A stretch of 64,000 nt of DNA from Pseudanabaena frigida (GCA_003242085.1 QBML01000014.1:120931-184930); one strand, 5' to 3'; shown: positions 43,923 to 53,369, counted from the first letter of the stretch. Translations and numbers: made by a program. The notes: generated by a model not told the origin, from the letters alone.

Positions 43923-44396
43923 ATGCCAGACTTACCTTCTAACACTTTGACTAGTGTCATTACCAAATTTGAGCCAACTGAAGCAACTAATGGTTGGTTT
44001 AACTATCCTGTGCGAGTTTACCCTCACCATACTGACTATTCAGGCGTAGTATGGCATGGGACTTATCTAACTTGGATGGAAGAAGCCAGAGTGGAATGTT
44101 TGCGTTCTGTAGGCATGAGCTTTGAAGAGCTGGTTTCCGCTGGTGTGGACTTGCCCGTCGCAGAAATGTCTCTGCGCTATCACCGTTCGGCAAGGATGGG
44201 AGATGATGTGCTCGTCATGACGAAGCTAGTACCAGACAAAGTCCGTCTGAACTGGGAATATCAAATTCGCACCGAAACAGATCTATGTGTAACAGCAGTG
44301 GTTACCCTCGTACCTGTAGATTTTGAAAAACGTAAGTTGTTACGATCGCTACCAAGCTCGTTAGAAGGGGCGATCGCCAAACTTACGGGCATTTAA
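43923..44396 (+). CDS. Acyl-CoA thioesterase (YbgC/4HBT hotdog fold)
   Basis: A 157-residue hotdog-fold thioesterase. The active-site helix region HHTDYSGVVWHGTYLTWMEE contains the catalytic Asp and the typical Gly-Val-Val-x-His pattern; a second strand LRYHRSARMGDDVLVMTKL follows. Relatives hydrolyse short or aromatic acyl-CoAs; a role in phylloquinone (DHNA-CoA) synthesis is possible in cyanobacteria but not shown by the sequence. The 24-base gap to DUF3110 suggests cotranscription. Confidence 0.88.
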   Translation: MPDLPSNTLTSVITKFEPTEATNGWFNYPVRVYPHHTDYSGVVWHGTYLTWMEEARVECLRSVGMSFEELVSAGVDLPVAEMSLRYHRSARMGDDVLVMTKLVPDKVRLNWEYQIRTETDLCVTAVVTLVPVDFEKRKLLRSLPSSLEGAIAKLTGI

Positions 44397-44410
44397 ATGT
44401 AGCTCAGCAT

Positions 44411-44521
44411 AAATCGGTTTTGATGAAAGCTAGCCTAAGGCTAGCTTTCATCAAAACCGATTTTGGGGTTTTCAAGTGCCGAAGGCACTTGAAAACCCCA
44501 AAATCGGTTTCATAATGAGAA
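44411..44521. repeat. Composite palindrome made of two hairpins
   Basis: Hairpin A has 25-bp perfect arms (44411-44435, 44439-44463; AAATCGGTTTTGATGAAAGC then TAGCC). Hairpin B has 17-bp perfect arms (44464-44480, 44484-44500). The end AAAATCGGTTTCATAATGAG (44500-44519) is the inverse of the start of the element at 43310. Both flank the DUF3110-thioesterase pair. Confidence 0.88.
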
Positions 44522-44567
44522 CTGCTGGCGATGCAAATAAGTACTAACTAAGGAAATTAATAAAATC

Positions 44568-45779
44568 ATGGCAGATTGGCAAGTAATTGCAGGCGGCGTA
44601 ACCGCCGCAAAAGGCTATAAGGCAGCAGGGATTACCGCAGGACTGAAACCCTCAGGCGCTCCTGACCTAACTTTGATCGCATCAGATGTACCTGCGATCG
44701 CCGCAGGTGTATTTACCAAGTCTTGTGTAAGGGCTGCTTGTGTGGACTTTAACCGCGAGGTATTAGCAAAGGGCGGTAACATTAGCGCGATCCTATGCAA
44801 TGCAGGTCAAGCCAATGCTAGTACGGGCGCTGAAGGTTGGCGCAATGCTGTTGAAACAGCGGAACTGGTACAAAAAGCTTTAAATACTAAAGATGGCGTT
44901 TTGGTTGCTTCGACAGGTGTGATTGGCAAGCAGTTGCTAATGGACAAGATACGTGCGGGAATTGCCAAAATTGCCCCGTTGATTTCCCCTGATGGTGGTG
45001 AAGCTGCATCGCGATCGATCATGACGACTGACACAGTTCCCAAAAGTATTGCCTTAGAAACTGTAATTGATGGAAAGTCCGTCAGAATTGGTGGTATCTG
45101 CAAAGGTTCGGGCATGATTCACCCCAATATGGCGACAATGCTCGGTTTTGTCACCTGTGATGCTGCGGTAGAACCAAAGCTTTGGCAAAAAATGTTGTCA
45201 AGCTCTATTGATGCCAGCTTTAATCAAGTTACCGTCGATGGTGATACCAGCACCAATGACATGGTACTAGCGCTTTGTAATGGTCAGTCAGGCGTAACTA
45301 TTGATGAAGAAAGCTCTCCTGCGGCGCAGCAATTACAAGCGATGTTGCAAGAAGTTTGTATGAGCTTAGCCAAGGCGATCGCCCGTGACGGTGAAGGCGC
45401 AACCTGCATGATCGAAGTTAACGTGTCTGGTGCAACTAGTACCGAAGCTGCTCGTCAAATCGCTAAAACTATTGTCGGTTCATCGTTAGTAAAATCAGCA
45501 GTATTTGGTAACGATCCGAACTGGGGAAGAATTGCTGCCGCCGCAGGGCGATCGGGTGTGGATTTCAATCAAGATGTTTTGAATATTCAACTAGGCGATT
45601 TTGTAATGATGAAGGATGGTACACCACAGGAATACGATCGCGCTGCCGCCAGCGACTATCTCAAAAATGACACCGTAATTATCGATGTTGTCGTTGGAGA
45701 TGGAGATGGTAGTGGCACAGCATGGGGATGTGACCTCAGTTATGACTACGTCAAAATCAACGCTGAATACACCACTTAA
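44568..45779 (+). CDS. argJ: Bifunctional glutamate N-acetyltransferase/amino-acid acetyltransferase ArgJ
   Basis: Arginine-biosynthesis enzyme (403 residues) that recycles acetyl groups from N-acetylornithine to glutamate and may also use acetyl-CoA. It starts as an inactive precursor and cleaves itself before Thr190 in HPNMATMLGF, which is intact. Other landmarks are AGVFTKSCVRAACV, GVIGKQLL and NDPNWGRIAAAAGRSG. Single gene with a strong terminator directly after the stop. Confidence 0.97.
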   Translation: MADWQVIAGGVTAAKGYKAAGITAGLKPSGAPDLTLIASDVPAIAAGVFTKSCVRAACVDFNREVLAKGGNISAILCNAGQANASTGAEGWRNAVETAELVQKALNTKDGVLVASTGVIGKQLLMDKIRAGIAKIAPLISPDGGEAASRSIMTTDTVPKSIALETVIDGKSVRIGGICKGSGMIHPNMATMLGFVTCDAAVEPKLWQKMLSSSIDASFNQVTVDGDTSTNDMVLALCNGQSGVTIDEESSPAAQQLQAMLQEVCMSLAKAIARDGEGATCMIEVNVSGATSTEAARQIAKTIVGSSLVKSAVFGNDPNWGRIAAAAGRSGVDFNQDVLNIQLGDFVMMKDGTPQEYDRAAASDYLKNDTVIIDVVVGDGDGSGTAWGCDLSYDYVKINAEYTT

Positions 45780-45814
45780 AAAAATAGGAAGCGCTTAGCG
45801 CTTCCTATTTTTTT
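45778..45814 (+). terminator. Rho-independent terminator of argJ
   Basis: 17-bp perfect arms (45778-45794 and 45798-45814) with TTA loop and a T7 tract, overlapping the argJ stop codon. Confidence 0.85.
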
Positions 45815-45918
45815 GAGTTAGCCTAAATGTAGGATGTTTCATACTCCAACAAACTGATAAAGGTTGCTAAACTATTGTCTATTTTTAAGCTGGGTTCAAC
45901 AATTGAGGTGAGGAAATT

Positions 45919-47193
45919 ATGCAGGTAGACGAACAGGCTGATAAACAGGCAGAAAAGCTCGCGGAGATCGCTAATATATCTGAAGATACACAAAAGACCT
46001 CTCCCCGAAGCTATCAAACTAGTAATATGAAGAACGCCCTAGAATCAAAAAAATCGAACAAGTTTTTAATTCCTGCGATCTCGCTGGCTCTAATTACACT
46101 AGGTGTGAGTGTGTGGTTTGTAATTAGTCGCTTCATGAGCAGTCCTTCACCGCAATCATCGACATCTACCGCAAATAGTGCCAGTGGTAAAGAACAAACA
46201 AAAGCGATTAGTGCGCTAGGTCGTTTAGAGCCACAAGGAGAAGTCATAAAAGTCGCCTCACCATCAGCTTTAGGAACATCTCGAATTGTTAAACTCATGG
46301 TTAAAGAAGGTGACATGGTCAAACAGGGACAAGTCATCGCTATTCTTGATAGCTACGATCGTTCTGTTGCCTCCCTGCTGCAAGCGCAGAGTCAAGCCCA
46401 AGAGAGCGAAAGAAACCTAGCCAAAGTCCGTGCAGGTGCTAAAAGTGGCGATATCATCGCCCAAGAAGGTAATGTTATGTCCGCCGCTTCTAACATTAAA
46501 TCCGTTGAAGCGAACACGGCAAGGATTCGCGCTGAATTAGAAATCGCAGGCAGAGATTACAATCGGTTCCTCCAAGTTTATAAAGAAGGAGCTATATCCC
46601 AAACCGTTCTCGACATCTACCGTCTCAAAGTCGAAACTTTGCAAGGACAGCTTATTCAATCGCAACAACAAGTTCAGCAAGCTCAATTCCAATTGCGTCA
46701 GTCACAGGGACTACTCAGTAGCGTAAGGGAAGTTCGTCCAACTGATGTGCAATTTGCAGAGGCTCAGTTACAAACAGCGATCGTTAACGTCAAAAAAGCC
46801 GAAGTTGATTTGGATCTAGCTCAAGTTCGCGCACCAATCGATGGACAAGTTATCAAAGTTAATACTAAAACTGGAGAATTTGTCAGCCAGACTAATGGAG
46901 TCGTCGATCTAGGTAATACGAGCCAGATGTACGTAGTTGCAGAGATCTATGAAACAGATATTGGCAAAATTAAAGTCGGTCAAACCGCAACTATTCAGAG
47001 TGAAGCCTTTGAAGGAGAAATTACGGGTAAAGTCGATCGCATTGGTTTGCGAATCGCTAAAAATGATGTCCTCGGAACCGATCCTGCCGCAAAAACTGAT
47101 GTACGGATTATCGAAGTCAAAATCAAGCTAGATGACAGTAAAAAAGTCTCAGGTCTGACAAATTTACAAGTTAGAGTCAAAGTTGAAGTTTAA
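45919..47193 (+). CDS. devB: ABC exporter membrane-fusion protein, DevB family
   Basis: A 424-residue periplasmic adaptor of a DevBCA-type (MacAB-like) exporter. After about 48 cytoplasmic residues comes one membrane segment (NKFLIPAISLALITLGVSV), then the barrel-sandwich halves (ISALGRLEPQGEVIKVASPS and VRAPIDGQVIKVNTKTGE) separated by a long alpha-hairpin coiled coil (about 150-270). A GAGGTGAGGA Shine-Dalgarno precedes the ATG at 45919. In heterocyst formers DevBCA with TolC exports glycolipids; in this non-heterocystous-looking organism the cargo is unknown. The permease gene follows after 3 bases. Confidence 0.93.
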   Translation: MQVDEQADKQAEKLAEIANISEDTQKTSPRSYQTSNMKNALESKKSNKFLIPAISLALITLGVSVWFVISRFMSSPSPQSSTSTANSASGKEQTKAISALGRLEPQGEVIKVASPSALGTSRIVKLMVKEGDMVKQGQVIAILDSYDRSVASLLQAQSQAQESERNLAKVRAGAKSGDIIAQEGNVMSAASNIKSVEANTARIRAELEIAGRDYNRFLQVYKEGAISQTVLDIYRLKVETLQGQLIQSQQQVQQAQFQLRQSQGLLSSVREVRPTDVQFAEAQLQTAIVNVKKAEVDLDLAQVRAPIDGQVIKVNTKTGEFVSQTNGVVDLGNTSQMYVVAEIYETDIGKIKVGQTATIQSEAFEGEITGKVDRIGLRIAKNDVLGTDPAAKTDVRIIEVKIKLDDSKKVSGLTNLQVRVKVEV

Positions 47194-47196
47194 TCT

Positions 47197-48582
47197 ATGA
47201 TTCTTGCAGTACCTCTCGCTTGGCTACAGCTTACCTACGAAAAAAGTCGTCTCCTAGTGGCGATCGCGGGTATTACCTTTGCCGTTGTCTTAATGTTCTT
47301 ACAACTTGGTTTTCGAGATGCACTTTTTAATAGTGCTATTCGACTGCAAAGCAATCTAGTTGGCGATTTAGTAATCATTAGTCCGCAATCAACTAACCTT
47401 GTGGGAATGCGAAACTTCTCTCAACGCCGTCTTTATCAAGCATTAGGCATGAAGGAAGTTGCCTCAGTCAATCCACTTTACATCGCAACTGGTGCTTGGA
47501 AAATTAAAGAAGATCCTGCGGGACAAACTCGCAATATTTTAGTGTTAGGAGCAAACCCTGATGCTAAAGTTTTTAAAATGCCTGGAGCATTATCAAATAT
47601 TGATCGCGTTAAAACAGAAGATGTAGTTTTATTCGATCGCGCTTCCCGTGCTGAGTTTGGTCCAATCGTTGGTGAATGTGGCTCGTTAGCATTAAAAGCG
47701 AATTTTAGTGATGAAGCTTTTGCTTGTAAAAACTTAGTTACTCGCGAAGTGGCTAATCGCAAACTGATGATTGGTGGCTTATTTGAGCTAGGCGCATCCT
47801 TTGCAGCTGATGGCTCGATGATTACTAGTGACACTAACTTCTTACGAATTTTTGATACCCGCCGTTCGGGATTAATTAATGTCGGATTGATTAATTTACG
47901 TCCTGATGCTTCTCCCTTTGAAACGATGCGGAACTTCATTCTCACTCAACCTAGTGACACTGTCGTTTTACCTCGCGAAAAGGTGCAGCCTGACGGTAAA
48001 AGGATTCGAGTGTTATATCAAGAAGTCCTTGGTGCAGATGGAAAAGTAACTCTCAAAGAAAATCCAGACAAAGTGATTGTATCTAAGTCTGATTTGACGG
48101 TTGACGATCTCAAAAAGACTGAGGATGCCGCGATTGATGATACGCGCATTTTGACGATGCAAGGTTATATCAATTTTGAAAAAGGATATTGGCAAAAAAG
48201 TACCGCGATCGGCTTTATTTTCAGCCTTGGGACTGTCATGGGCTTTATTGTCGGTATTGTGATCGTGTATCAAATCCTCTATACAGATGTCTCCGATCAC
48301 CTTGCCGAATATGCAACTCTCAAGGCAATGGGTTACGGTAACTTTTACTTAGCTCAAGTTGTTATTCAAGAAGCATTTGTATTGTCAATTCTGGGATTTA
48401 TCCCCGGTCTAGGCATTTCTTTTGGACTTTATAACCTCACTAAAAATGCGACGTTACTGCCCTTATATATTTGGGATAAAGCGATTCCTGTAATGATTTT
48501 GACGATTGTAATGTGTGTGATTTCAGGAGCGATATCACTACGCAAAGTGCAATCGGCAGATCCCGCAGAGATTTTTGGATAG
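47197..48582 (+). CDS. devC: ABC exporter permease, DevC family, enlarged
   Basis: MacB/FtsX-type permease: one N-terminal membrane segment, a large periplasmic domain, and three C-terminal segments (IGFIFSLGTVMGFIVGIVIV, QVVIQEAFVLSILGFIPGLG, MILTIVMCVISGAI). The conserved DHLAEYATLKAMGYGNFYLA loop that touches the ATPase is intact. At 461 residues it is about 70 longer than typical DevC; the extra part is in the periplasmic domain around PREKVQPDGKRIRVLYQEV. The ATPase gene devA, normally next, is absent: a hairpin and a cyclase gene follow. Confidence 0.92.
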   Translation: MILAVPLAWLQLTYEKSRLLVAIAGITFAVVLMFLQLGFRDALFNSAIRLQSNLVGDLVIISPQSTNLVGMRNFSQRRLYQALGMKEVASVNPLYIATGAWKIKEDPAGQTRNILVLGANPDAKVFKMPGALSNIDRVKTEDVVLFDRASRAEFGPIVGECGSLALKANFSDEAFACKNLVTREVANRKLMIGGLFELGASFAADGSMITSDTNFLRIFDTRRSGLINVGLINLRPDASPFETMRNFILTQPSDTVVLPREKVQPDGKRIRVLYQEVLGADGKVTLKENPDKVIVSKSDLTVDDLKKTEDAAIDDTRILTMQGYINFEKGYWQKSTAIGFIFSLGTVMGFIVGIVIVYQILYTDVSDHLAEYATLKAMGYGNFYLAQVVIQEAFVLSILGFIPGLGISFGLYNLTKNATLLPLYIWDKAIPVMILTIVMCVISGAISLRKVQSADPAEIFG

Positions 48583-48615
48583 AGATTTTACGTTATCAAG
48601 ATAAGTAGCTCAGCA

Positions 48616-48670
48616 TAAAAAACAAAATGAGTGTCTTCCGCATGGCGGAAGACACTCATTTTGTTTTTTA
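48616..48670. terminator. Strong hairpin after devC
   Basis: 26-bp perfect arms (48616-48641, 48645-48670) with ATG loop and A/T tails. It ends the devBC transcript and belongs to the dispersed palindrome set; the preceding GTAGCTCAGCATAAA also occurs before the element at 44411. Confidence 0.8.
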
Positions 48671-48901
48671 TAGCAGTCCTAAATCATTTGTGAGAATCTT
48701 AGTCTTTGGCTTCGCTCAGCCAACGATTATTATTGCTGGATGAGCAAAGCGATGTAATGGGCTTGACGAAGTATCGAAGCCAATTACGTTTCGTTTAGAT
48801 TGCTATACGCTGATCTACTTAATATTTTCAAGTGATATTTTTCACTATATAACCTAAGAAAGATAAGATAATTTGATATAAGTACAAAAGCATTAAGCGC
48901 T
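48671..48901. other. Gene-free stretch with degenerate repeat
   Basis: No coding sequence is visible. An imperfect copy of the GGCTTCGCTCAGCCAACG repeat spans about 48706-48785 (arms broken by mismatches). The last 60 bases are AT-rich and presumably contain the promoter of the cyclase-NACHT gene. Confidence 0.6.
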
Positions 48902-51160
48902 ATGAATATATCGCCCTCCCAGTCAAGAGGACAGCGCACGCTCGCAGCGATCGCCTTTAGTGATATCGCTGGCTTCAGCGCTCGTATGGGGCAAGACGAA
49001 ATCCATACGCTAGGTTTAGTAGAACGAGACTTTCAGTTCATGACTGACCTCTGCCAAAAGTTTGCAGGTAAAGTGCTAAAAACTACGGGCGACGGTTTGC
49101 TGATGTACTTTGCTAGCGCCGTCCAAGCCGTTGAATGTACTCGCGAGATGCAAACCGAATTTGCTAAGGCGGCTAGTACTTTACCCGCAAATGATGTTTT
49201 AAAACATCGCATTGGCATTCACTTGGGTGATGTTTTCTTTAATGAAACTGATGTCATGGGTAATGGGGTAAATATTGCGGCGAGACTTCAGACAAAAGCT
49301 GAGGTTGGCTGTATCTGCATTTCTCAAACTGTCTACGATGTTGTCAAGCATCGTTTAGAGCTAGATGTTACCTATTTGGGAGAACTAGAACTTAAAAATA
49401 TCCAAGAACCAATTCCTGCTTATCAGATCTTAATTCCTTTCTTAGATTCCACTTTAAATAGCGATCGCCAAGATAGCGTTCCTAAACAGTCCAAATCATC
49501 CCGACAGTTAACCCAGCAAGACTTTCGCGATCGCCAAATCATGTTGAATAAAGTGCGAAACTTTTGGGTTGAGGGTGTTCTAGAGACATCGATTCATGAC
49601 AAAGCTCTAATCGAATTAGGTTTGCAAACAAGATTAGATGCGATCGCGCATCCTTGGCATATGGAATGGGCGACCTCTGATGAAGCGAGAAAACCTTTAC
49701 CAGCAGGTACAAAAGCAATTAATCAATTCGATCGCTTGGGTGCTGGTCGAACGCTGCTAATTTTGGGCGATCCTGGGGCGGGGAAAACGACGACGCTTTT
49801 GGAACTGACACGAGAATTGATTGCCCACGCCGAGCGCGATAATGAACTGCCGATACCGATAGTATTTAACCTTTCGTCATGGCAAGATAAGCAGGGTTTG
49901 GCGGACTGGATGGTATTGGAACTGAACACCAAATATCAAGTGCCGAAAAAGATTGGGAAGGCATGGGTAAGTGAACAGCAAATATTGGCGATGTTGGATG
50001 GTTTGGATGAAGTGAATAGCGACCGTCGTAATGCTTGTGTGGAAGCAATCAATCACTTTTATAGTGAATATGGAAAGACGGAAATCGTGGTATGCAGTCG
50101 TATGAAGGATTACGAATCTCTGACGCAGCGTTTGCAGTTTCAGGGAGCAATTTTCATTCAGCCCTTAGAGGAATCTCAGGTGTTTGAATATTTCGATCGC
50201 CTTGGTGCTGAGTTGGAGGGAGTGCGGGAAATGCTGACTACGGATGCGAAGTTATTAGAGTTAGCGAAGACTCCGTTAATGGCAAATATCATGGCGATCG
50301 CTTATCGCGGTATGTCGGTGACAGAGTTGATCAAAATGAGTCTGTCGGAAGATCATGTTCGGCATTTGTTTGATGCTTATATCGACCGTATGCTAAGGCG
50401 GCGACCTGACAAGAATTATTCACCAAGCAAGGTAAAGAAGTGGTTGGGGTTTCTGGCTCGGCAGTTAAAGAATGAATCACAAACTGTATTTTTGATCGAG
50501 AGAATCCAGCCGAGTTGGTTAACGGGAAATGCCAGGGCAATTTATGCCACTTTAACAGCGATCGTTCTAGCTCCGATTATTTCACTGATTGTTTTGCCAA
50601 GCTCTATCGGAATATTGATTCAACTAACAACGTCAAACACTCTAGCTGAAGCAGAGAAATTTTTTAAGAGCTTTGGGGGCGAACTTCCTGCATTTCCTCA
50701 GATGTTTTCTCTTGCAAATGGATTTAAAGAGCATTTATATTTTAAGGTCATAGCAGGTTCACTTCTAACTGGCTTTGTGATTGCGATACTGTGGGGATTT
50801 ACGATTAGATTCAATAACAAAGAAATTAGTAAAATTGACATTTTTATCCGTTCGGTAGCTTGCACACTCATAGTTTGTGGACTAGGAATCACTAATGCAA
50901 TAAGAAATCCACTCTGGATATTTTTGTTTTTTGTATTGGGATTGCTAAGTAGTTTTATAATTTTTGGCATCCTAAAAAGACCAATTAAACCGACTGAAAC
51001 CCTAAAATGGTCTTGGAAATCTTTTAAAGAAAATTTGTCTACTGGGAAAGATCTTGGGCTGGTATTTGGATTGATTGCAGGAGTAGTTGTAACATTGATT
51101 GATATTTCGGTATTCCTAAGTTTATTTAGTTTGTTGTCTCCAATGGACACTATTAAATAG
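48902..51160 (+). CDS. Adenylate cyclase-NACHT-membrane protein
   Basis: A 752-residue fusion. Residues about 10-180 are a class III nucleotidyl cyclase with all catalytic positions: metal-binding D21 (FSDIAGF) and D64 (TTGDGLLMYF), K60 and D117 for adenine recognition, N124 and R128 in NGVNIAARL. Residues about 275-520 form a NACHT ATPase with Walker A GDPGAGKTT (289-297), Walker B QILAMLDGLDEV and VVCSRMKDYE. The C-terminal 210 residues hold about five membrane segments. This suggests cAMP production controlled by an NLR-like switch at the membrane. The next ORF looks like its missing C-terminus, so the gene may be split. Confidence 0.88.
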   Translation: MNISPSQSRGQRTLAAIAFSDIAGFSARMGQDEIHTLGLVERDFQFMTDLCQKFAGKVLKTTGDGLLMYFASAVQAVECTREMQTEFAKAASTLPANDVLKHRIGIHLGDVFFNETDVMGNGVNIAARLQTKAEVGCICISQTVYDVVKHRLELDVTYLGELELKNIQEPIPAYQILIPFLDSTLNSDRQDSVPKQSKSSRQLTQQDFRDRQIMLNKVRNFWVEGVLETSIHDKALIELGLQTRLDAIAHPWHMEWATSDEARKPLPAGTKAINQFDRLGAGRTLLILGDPGAGKTTTLLELTRELIAHAERDNELPIPIVFNLSSWQDKQGLADWMVLELNTKYQVPKKIGKAWVSEQQILAMLDGLDEVNSDRRNACVEAINHFYSEYGKTEIVVCSRMKDYESLTQRLQFQGAIFIQPLEESQVFEYFDRLGAELEGVREMLTTDAKLLELAKTPLMANIMAIAYRGMSVTELIKMSLSEDHVRHLFDAYIDRMLRRRPDKNYSPSKVKKWLGFLARQLKNESQTVFLIERIQPSWLTGNARAIYATLTAIVLAPIISLIVLPSSIGILIQLTTSNTLAEAEKFFKSFGGELPAFPQMFSLANGFKEHLYFKVIAGSLLTGFVIAILWGFTIRFNNKEISKIDIFIRSVACTLIVCGLGITNAIRNPLWIFLFFVLGLLSSFIIFGILKRPIKPTETLKWSWKSFKENLSTGKDLGLVFGLIAGVVVTLIDISVFLSLFSLLSPMDTIK

Positions 51161-51225
51161 TCTCCATTGTTTGATTTTAAAGTTTCAATCGTTTTTTATA
51201 ATCAAACTACCTGCTCTGTATAAGT

Positions 51226-51978
51226 ATGACTTTATCCCATATCCTCTCCCTATTATTCTTAACGATAATTAATTTATTAGTCTGCGGACTTATTGGACAG
51301 CTAATTGGAGCCTTAATTAGCGGATTACTTGCAGGAATGGCTGGTGCAGAGATCGAGCAAAGTACTGTTCCTAATCAGGGGATAAGACAGTCAATCTCTA
51401 ACGGTATAATCTTGGCAGTCATTGGTTCAGTTTTACTTTCATCTATATTTCCTCTGTTTGGTTTGCCAAGCTTAATAGGAATGGTTTTGGGACTACTGCT
51501 TGGTTTATTTGCATTAGAAGCAGCCTTAAAACATTTAGTTCTGAGGGTAGTCCTTCTTGTTGGCAGATGGAGTCCTTGGAACTATGCTAATTTTTTAAAC
51601 TATTCTGTAAATAGTGTTCTTCTTCAAAGAATTGGTGGTGGATATATCTTTGTCCATAGGAGTTTATTAGAGCATTTTGCATCTCTTCCTATTGGTTATA
51701 GTATTAATCATCAAAATCAATCGAGCGAAACCACATTCAAAAAAGAAAAGCGGCTAATATCAACTGTTCTTATTTTGATCAGTTTAGCGCTCGCTTGGCA
51801 AGGATGGCAATTTTGGCTTGAAAGTAATAGCAGTCCTACTGAATGTACTATTAGTACTGCATCTGAACTAAGAAAAGGTATTACTAAGACTGCTACTTTA
51901 GCACCTAATACTGATTGTGAAGCCATGCGTAAACTAGCTGAAGAAGGAAACCCATTGCCAACAATATCACAACCCTAA
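51226..51978 (+). CDS. Membrane protein, probable C-terminal half of the split NACHT protein
   Basis: A 250-residue protein with four to five membrane segments, an internal EIEQSTVPNQGIRQSISN and the C-terminal GGGYIFVHRSLLEHFASL. The last two motifs are the usual C-terminal part of cyanobacterial NACHT proteins with membrane tails. The gene starts 65 bases after the upstream cyclase-NACHT ORF, in a different frame. It could be the product of a split of one gene, or a separate partner subunit. After the membrane part come one more hydrophobic helix (STVLILISLALAWQGWQFWL) and a short periplasmic tail. Confidence 0.65.
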   Translation: MTLSHILSLLFLTIINLLVCGLIGQLIGALISGLLAGMAGAEIEQSTVPNQGIRQSISNGIILAVIGSVLLSSIFPLFGLPSLIGMVLGLLLGLFALEAALKHLVLRVVLLVGRWSPWNYANFLNYSVNSVLLQRIGGGYIFVHRSLLEHFASLPIGYSINHQNQSSETTFKKEKRLISTVLILISLALAWQGWQFWLESNSSPTECTISTASELRKGITKTATLAPNTDCEAMRKLAEEGNPLPTISQP

Positions 51979-52058
51979 ATCATCGATTCTAAAAAAATTG
52001 TCGTCCGTAAATTTACTTTTAGCTGTTAAATCTTTGACTGAAGCAATTTAAGAAATAT

Positions 52059-53369
52059 ATGTTTAATAAATTAGCCAATATTTATAGTTCTTCTCCAAAA
52101 CCATACAAAGAAAAAAGAAACGGAATTCATTCTATCTTGTACTGGTTTAATGTTATTAGTGTCGGCTTCTTGGTGATATGGGTTGTTATTGGAAATATAG
52201 TTGCATACCAACTGGAGCAGCCGATCTTATTGGCAAGAAGCGAGCTAGTTCATCAATTCCAAAAAAACGAGACTAACGATTCTAGTCTAAGGCGTAAGGC
52301 AATCAAGGAGAAATTTAGTGCAATTGCAAATATGTCGGATGTTATCCGCAATGATTTGTCAAAATATGTGGACGAATCTGCTATTGCTCCTTCTGCTACC
52401 TTACAAAAATATCTTGCATCTCAGTCAGAAAATTTAGCAGCGCTACGTGCTTACGTCCTTCAAAGTGATATTCCTATTCAAGATAGTTTAGATTTGGATA
52501 TGCTTCTGAACATGGGAACTTTCGACAGTTTACCAAGTTTTCTTGTGGAGGCTACTTGGCAGCGCATATTAATCGCTGATGCCATTAACAATTATCGCCT
52601 TGGTAATACTCAAGCCTCATTTGATTCTCTAGAGGTTGCTTGGAGGCTGAATCAAGCTACTAGAAGTCAACCTATTCTTATAAGTCAACTTGTTGCCATT
52701 ATTTGCGATAGAATCCAACTACAAGGGATACAGAAGATCGATCGCGTTCCAACAGTTTGGCAAAAGAGATTAATCTCTTTTGCCAAAAGTAAGTCGCTTT
52801 TTATAGCTACCCTAAAGCTTGAGATTTTCTCTCGGTACGGACTTATAAGGAACTTCCCATTAAGAAAAGGAGGTTCAGCTTTAGAAGAAAAATCTGCTTC
52901 TCTCTTTAGTCGTCTTTTACAACCTTTTGTTCAGCCGTATTTTACACTTTCTGCTGTAGATGTATGGCAAGTAGCAATGCGAGAGCTTGAACTGAGATTT
53001 AACCAAGATCCTTGTATTCCAGTTTCCTATGAGGATACGCCTCAAATTTCTTCATGGAATATTCTAGGGATTTTAGCATCATCTCCTAGCTATCAAATAT
53101 ACAAATTAACTAGGCGGCAAATTGATATGGAATTAACGCAAAAAATTCTAAGGTTGCGTGAAGTGTCATCTCAAACAGGTAAATTCCCTCAGACTTTAAC
53201 AGGAATAGATTCTTCTGTAGTTTGCAAAAACCTTCGTTATGTCTATCAACCAACCCCCAATGGTGACGCAATGATAATTTCTTTGAGCAAACAAAATAGA
53301 CCCGAATGGCTAGTAGAGAGAATAGGTGATATACCACTTAGCTACTCGACTAAACTTCAAAAGCTATAA
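52059..53369 (+). CDS. Unrecognised membrane-anchored protein
   Basis: A 436-residue protein with one N-terminal membrane segment (VISVGFLVIWVVIGNIVAYQ) and a large helical outside or periplasmic part. No domain is recognised. The C-terminal ILRLREVSSQTGKFPQTLTG, KNLRYVYQPTPNGDAMIIS resembles the end of some bacterial pseudopilin-like proteins, but this is weak. It follows the NACHT C-terminal ORF by 80 bases on the same strand and may share its transcript. Confidence 0.6.
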   Translation: MFNKLANIYSSSPKPYKEKRNGIHSILYWFNVISVGFLVIWVVIGNIVAYQLEQPILLARSELVHQFQKNETNDSSLRRKAIKEKFSAIANMSDVIRNDLSKYVDESAIAPSATLQKYLASQSENLAALRAYVLQSDIPIQDSLDLDMLLNMGTFDSLPSFLVEATWQRILIADAINNYRLGNTQASFDSLEVAWRLNQATRSQPILISQLVAIICDRIQLQGIQKIDRVPTVWQKRLISFAKSKSLFIATLKLEIFSRYGLIRNFPLRKGGSALEEKSASLFSRLLQPFVQPYFTLSAVDVWQVAMRELELRFNQDPCIPVSYEDTPQISSWNILGILASSPSYQIYKLTRRQIDMELTQKILRLREVSSQTGKFPQTLTGIDSSVVCKNLRYVYQPTPNGDAMIISLSKQNRPEWLVERIGDIPLSYSTKLQKL

